This document shows, one piece after another, positions 61,505 through 64,000 of a DNA stretch of 64,000 bases. Origin of the DNA: Actinomadura craniellae (GTDB lineage: Bacteria > Actinomycetota > Actinomycetes > Streptosporangiales > Streptosporangiaceae). The stretch's first letter is position 1. Each line of letters opens with the position of its first letter. The stretch lies in NCBI RefSeq assembly GCF_003289645.1, contig NZ_QLYX01000019.1, positions 1 to 64,000 on the forward strand, read 5' to 3'. The translations under genes were made by a program, and so were the position numbers. The notes beneath the pieces are model-generated. The model was given only the letters and a program-made list of their open reading frames with translations, was not told the DNA's origin and did not search any database.

Positions 61505-63871
61505 TCAGGGCCGGGGACGGCCCCAGGCCTCGGCGACCGTCGCCGGGTCCGTGTAGACCGCGCCCCGGGCCAGGGAGACCGCCGCCAGCAGGTCGGTGAG
61601 GCAGTAGGACTCCGCGCTGTTGGTCCAGTGCGAGCGCCAGTCGGCCCCGGTGCAGTCCCACTGCTGGCCGCTCGCGGAGATCCGCCGGCCGCGCAGGAAC
61701 TTGTAACCCTGCGCCACCTGCCAGTCGCCCGCCCCGCCGCTCAGCCGGGCCGCCAGTTCCTCGGGGGAGGTGTAGCGGCGGGGGACGGCGGTCAGGCCGG
61801 GTGCCCAGTGGTAGCAGGTCAGCGTGGGGTCGTTGCAGTGGCCCGACGGCCAGCTCCAGGTGCTCTGGAAGTAGGGCGGGGCCGCCGACCGGTTGCCGCC
61901 GGTGCCGTACCGGCGGCCGAAGGCGAAGCAGGTCGCCACCACGTCCCGCTGGATGGCCTCGGTGAGCTGGTCGTTGGGGTAGTTGAACAGCCCCCACGCC
62001 CGGGTGTGCCCGCGCGCCGCCAGCGCGGTCAGGGAGCCGCAGGACTCGGTGCGCTGCTCCGCCGGGGTCAGCGCCGTCATGTTCGCGTAGGTCGCCCCGT
62101 GGCTGACGAACCGCCAGCCGTGCGCGGCCTGCAACCCCGCCAGCTCGGCCCAGCCGGCGTAGTCGGTGAAGTTCGGGGTGCAGTGGCGGCCGGCCTCCAG
62201 CGCCCGGTTCACCACGATCGTGCCGGTGGCCCGGACGCCCCGGGCGGTCAGCTCCCGGGCGACCTCGTCCAGCGGCACGGCCCCCGGCACCGGCCGGCAG
62301 GCGTGGTCGACCACCCCCCACTGCGACCGGCTCAGCAGCAGCGTCGTGTATCCGGTGCCGTCCGGCCGGTGGTCGAAGCGCACGTTCGGCCGCCCGCCGC
62401 CGGGGGCGCTCGCGACGTTGCCTGCCGCGTCCAGCGCCTCGACGTGCACCAGGTAGCCGCCCGGCGCCGGCGGGGTCCAGTCGTAGGACCATTCCACGGA
62501 CCGGGTGCCGGGCCGGACCGTGGCCGGGACGATCCGTCGGTAGGCGCCCCAGCCTTCGCCGGGCCGCCACCACCGGCCGGTGGCCCGGTCCATGATCCCC
62601 ACGTAGACGGCGGTGACCGCCACGTCGTCGGCGGCGGTGCCCGCGATCCGCACGGGGGAGCCGAGGACGGCCTGCCCGGCCCGGGGGGCGGTGAACGCCG
62701 CCTGGGGCGCGGTGGTGTCGGCGGGCGCGGGGGAGGCCGCGAACCCGAGCTGCGGCGGGTTCGTGACGCTCCGCCCGGCGCCGTCCACCGCGGTCACCCG
62801 GAGGGCGAAGTCGCCGGGCCCCGGCGGGGTCCAGGAGAACGTCCAGCCGGTGCCGGTGAAGGTGCGCCGGTCGCCCGTCACCGCGGTCGTCGCGCCGGGC
62901 ACCGGCCCGGTCGGCGCGGCCGGGTGCCGGACGTACTCGCCCCAGCTCCCGTCGGCGTGCCACCACCGGCCGGTGGTGCGGTCCTGGACCGCGGCCCACA
63001 CCTCGGCGACGCCCCGGGTGTCGGTGGCGGTTCCGGTCCAGGTGACCGCCCGGCCCGCGGGGTGGGTGCGGCCCGGCTCGCCGGCGATCTGGACGGCGGG
63101 GTCGGCGCCGTCCCCGGCGAACCGGCGGTACGGCAGGTCGGGGTCGGTCTGGCCGGCGGTGTCGCGGGCCCGGACCTGGAAGGCGTAGTCGCCGTCGGCC
63201 GGCGGGGTCCAGGTGTACGACCACCCGGTCAGCGCCGTGCCCGGGGCGGCGAGCGCGGCCTGCTGCCACTGCTGGCCGCCCCAGCTCCCGTCGGCGTGCC
63301 ACCACCGGCCGGTGCCGCGGTCCTGCACGGCGATCTGGACCTCCCGGACCCCCATGTCGTCGGCGGCCAGCCCGCGGGCGGTCAGCGGCGTCCCGGCGGG
63401 GACGGGCTGGTCCTGTGCGGGCTGGGCGAGCGCGGCGGCCGGGCGCTCCCGGGCGGGCAGGTCGAGCGCGGTGAACCGGGCGAACGGCGGGGTGGGGTCC
63501 GTCGCCCCGGCGGGGTCCGCGGCGAACACCTGGACCAGGTAGTCCCCGCCGGCCGGCGGGGTCCAGGTGTAGGACCACGCGGTGCCGGCCAGCGCGGCGG
63601 GGTGCCGTTGCTGGTCGCCCCAGGTTCCGTCGCCGCGCCACCACAGCCGGGTGAGCCGGTCCTGCACGGCGACCCGGACGGACGCGGCGCCGCTCGCGGT
63701 GCCGTGGAAGGCGAGGGCCCCGGTCCGGTGCAGGGTGTCCTGCCCGGTGGGGGCGGTGATGGCGGCGTCCGCCGCCGCCCGGCCGTGCGCCGGGGCGGCC
63801 GGCAGCGCGGCGGTGACCAGCCCGGCGGCGGCGAGGGCGCCGGAGAAGGTGAGGGCGCGGCGGTCAGTCAC
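61505..63871 (-). CDS. Large secreted protein: four Ig-like repeats and a deacetylase-like C-terminal domain
   Basis: 788 residues from GTG 63871. After a signal peptide (about 1-32), four beta-rich repeats of about 100 residues follow, each with VQDRxTxxWWxxDGxWG and later WxYxWTPPxxGDY, ending in a short Phe-containing linker (about residues 40-490). The last 300 residues contain LLLSRSQWGVVDHACRP, GVRATGTIVVNRALEAGRHC and HGWRFVSHGATYANMT, which resemble a polysaccharide-deacetylase (NodB) fold; the TFDDG motif is not evident, so metal binding and activity are uncertain. It may bind or modify surface polysaccharide. It overlaps the upstream partial gene by eight bases. Confidence 0.75.
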   Translation of the reverse strand: MTDRRALTFSGALAAAGLVTAALPAAPAHGRAAADAAITAPTGQDTLHRTGALAFHGTASGAASVRVAVQDRLTRLWWRGDGTWGDQQRHPAALAGTAWSYTWTPPAGGDYLVQVFAADPAGATDPTPPFARFTALDLPARERPAAALAQPAQDQPVPAGTPLTARGLAADDMGVREVQIAVQDRGTGRWWHADGSWGGQQWQQAALAAPGTALTGWSYTWTPPADGDYAFQVRARDTAGQTDPDLPYRRFAGDGADPAVQIAGEPGRTHPAGRAVTWTGTATDTRGVAEVWAAVQDRTTGRWWHADGSWGEYVRHPAAPTGPVPGATTAVTGDRRTFTGTGWTFSWTPPGPGDFALRVTAVDGAGRSVTNPPQLGFAASPAPADTTAPQAAFTAPRAGQAVLGSPVRIAGTAADDVAVTAVYVGIMDRATGRWWRPGEGWGAYRRIVPATVRPGTRSVEWSYDWTPPAPGGYLVHVEALDAAGNVASAPGGGRPNVRFDHRPDGTGYTTLLLSRSQWGVVDHACRPVPGAVPLDEVARELTARGVRATGTIVVNRALEAGRHCTPNFTDYAGWAELAGLQAAHGWRFVSHGATYANMTALTPAEQRTESCGSLTALAARGHTRAWGLFNYPNDQLTEAIQRDVVATCFAFGRRYGTGGNRSAAPPYFQSTWSWPSGHCNDPTLTCYHWAPGLTAVPRRYTSPEELAARLSGGAGDWQVAQGYKFLRGRRISASGQQWDCTGADWRSHWTNSAESYCLTDLLAAVSLARGAVYTDPATVAEAWGRPRP

Positions 63872-64000
63872 GTCGCTTCACCCGGCGGGCCACGGCGGCG
63901 ATCGGGGTGGGCAGGAAGACCAGCCCGAGCAGGCCGAGCGCCGCGACGTACAGCGCCCAGGGCACCCCCGCCGACTGGGCCGCCTTCGAGACGTTGCTCG
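63864..64000 (-). CDS. C-terminal end of a membrane protein (partial at window edge)
   Basis: Only the last 44 residues are seen: SNVSKAAQSAGVPWALYVAA, then a hydrophobic continuation (LGLLGLVFLPTPIAAVA) and the basic tail RRVKRRD. This is a final membrane helix with a cytoplasmic positive end. Its stop overlaps the start of the large secreted protein gene by eight bases, so both belong to one operon. The family cannot be told. Confidence 0.55.
   Translation of the reverse strand, partial: SNVSKAAQSAGVPWALYVAALGLLGLVFLPTPIAAVARRVKRRD

Noticed and set aside
61059-63644. Long second minus-strand open frame inside the large secreted protein gene and hydrolase
   Set aside because: Its product is almost only Arg, Gly, Pro and Ala without a fold. 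The frame with the signal peptide and WW-DG-WG repeats is the real one.

Overview
The window is from a high-GC actinobacterium. Mycothiol synthesis (MshA), the MurT/GatD lipid II amidation pair, CarD, SenX3/RegX3 with PhoU, type VII secretion parts (mycosin, EspI-like ATPase), a WhiJ/DUF397-type regulatory module and an HbhA homologue all point to Actinomycetia. The mixture fits Streptosporangiales, possibly an Actinomadura-like Thermomonosporaceae member; that placement is inference. I see no rRNA, tRNA or CRISPR array. Coding density is high, many genes overlap by four bases, and many starts are GTG.

Left part (1-18245). The window opens in the right end of an IS3-type insertion that cuts off the front of a type VII secretion protein gene. 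A mycosin protease and four small, AT-richer genes follow (WXG-size protein, glycine-zipper membrane protein, YbaB-like protein, membrane protein). Next is a regulatory module: BldC-like HTH, RsbW-like ATPase, XRE/DUF5753 regulator and DUF397 protein. Then comes the most unusual block, 5971-17546: a DUF6177-like protein, a coupled small protein, a proline-rich MinD/EspI-like ATPase, a membrane-bound VirD4-like protein that has lost its ATPase motifs, a 1012-residue HerA-type ATPase, and two paralogous zinc-ribbon/proline-rich/single-span proteins. No EccB/C/D/E core component is present in the window. A secreted thermonuclease-like protein closes this part.

Middle (18457-45527). This part holds murT-gatD, a LysE exporter, TerC, DsrE-like, nitrobindin-like, DedA, Fur, YgfZ, Dtd and BKACE genes, a DUF2207 protein and a secreted zinc peptidase. 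It also has the conserved XRE-HbhA-DUF2516 set, an SGNH lipoprotein, MarR, cydAB divergent from a BlaI/M56 pair over three phased operator copies, a P450 with its ferredoxin, an MFS exporter, a macro-domain protein, a methyltransferase and an SDR. Upstream of dedA lies a micro-ORF with an extended ribosome binding site followed by a predicted three-way-junction RNA.

Right part (45644-64000). mshA-ybjN-gpmA is followed by phoU, divergent from senX3-regX3 across 11-base phased Pho-box-like units. Then come a lipoprotein, a membrane protein, carD-ispF (no ispD between them), a DUF2637 protein, homogentisate dioxygenase, a DUF6585-like protein with cysS and rlmB, a small zinc protein, a short alpha/beta hydrolase, and a large secreted repeat protein with a deacetylase-like C-terminus. 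Three genes (MFS, ispF, hydrolase) have their own last bases repeated in tandem just beyond their stop codons.
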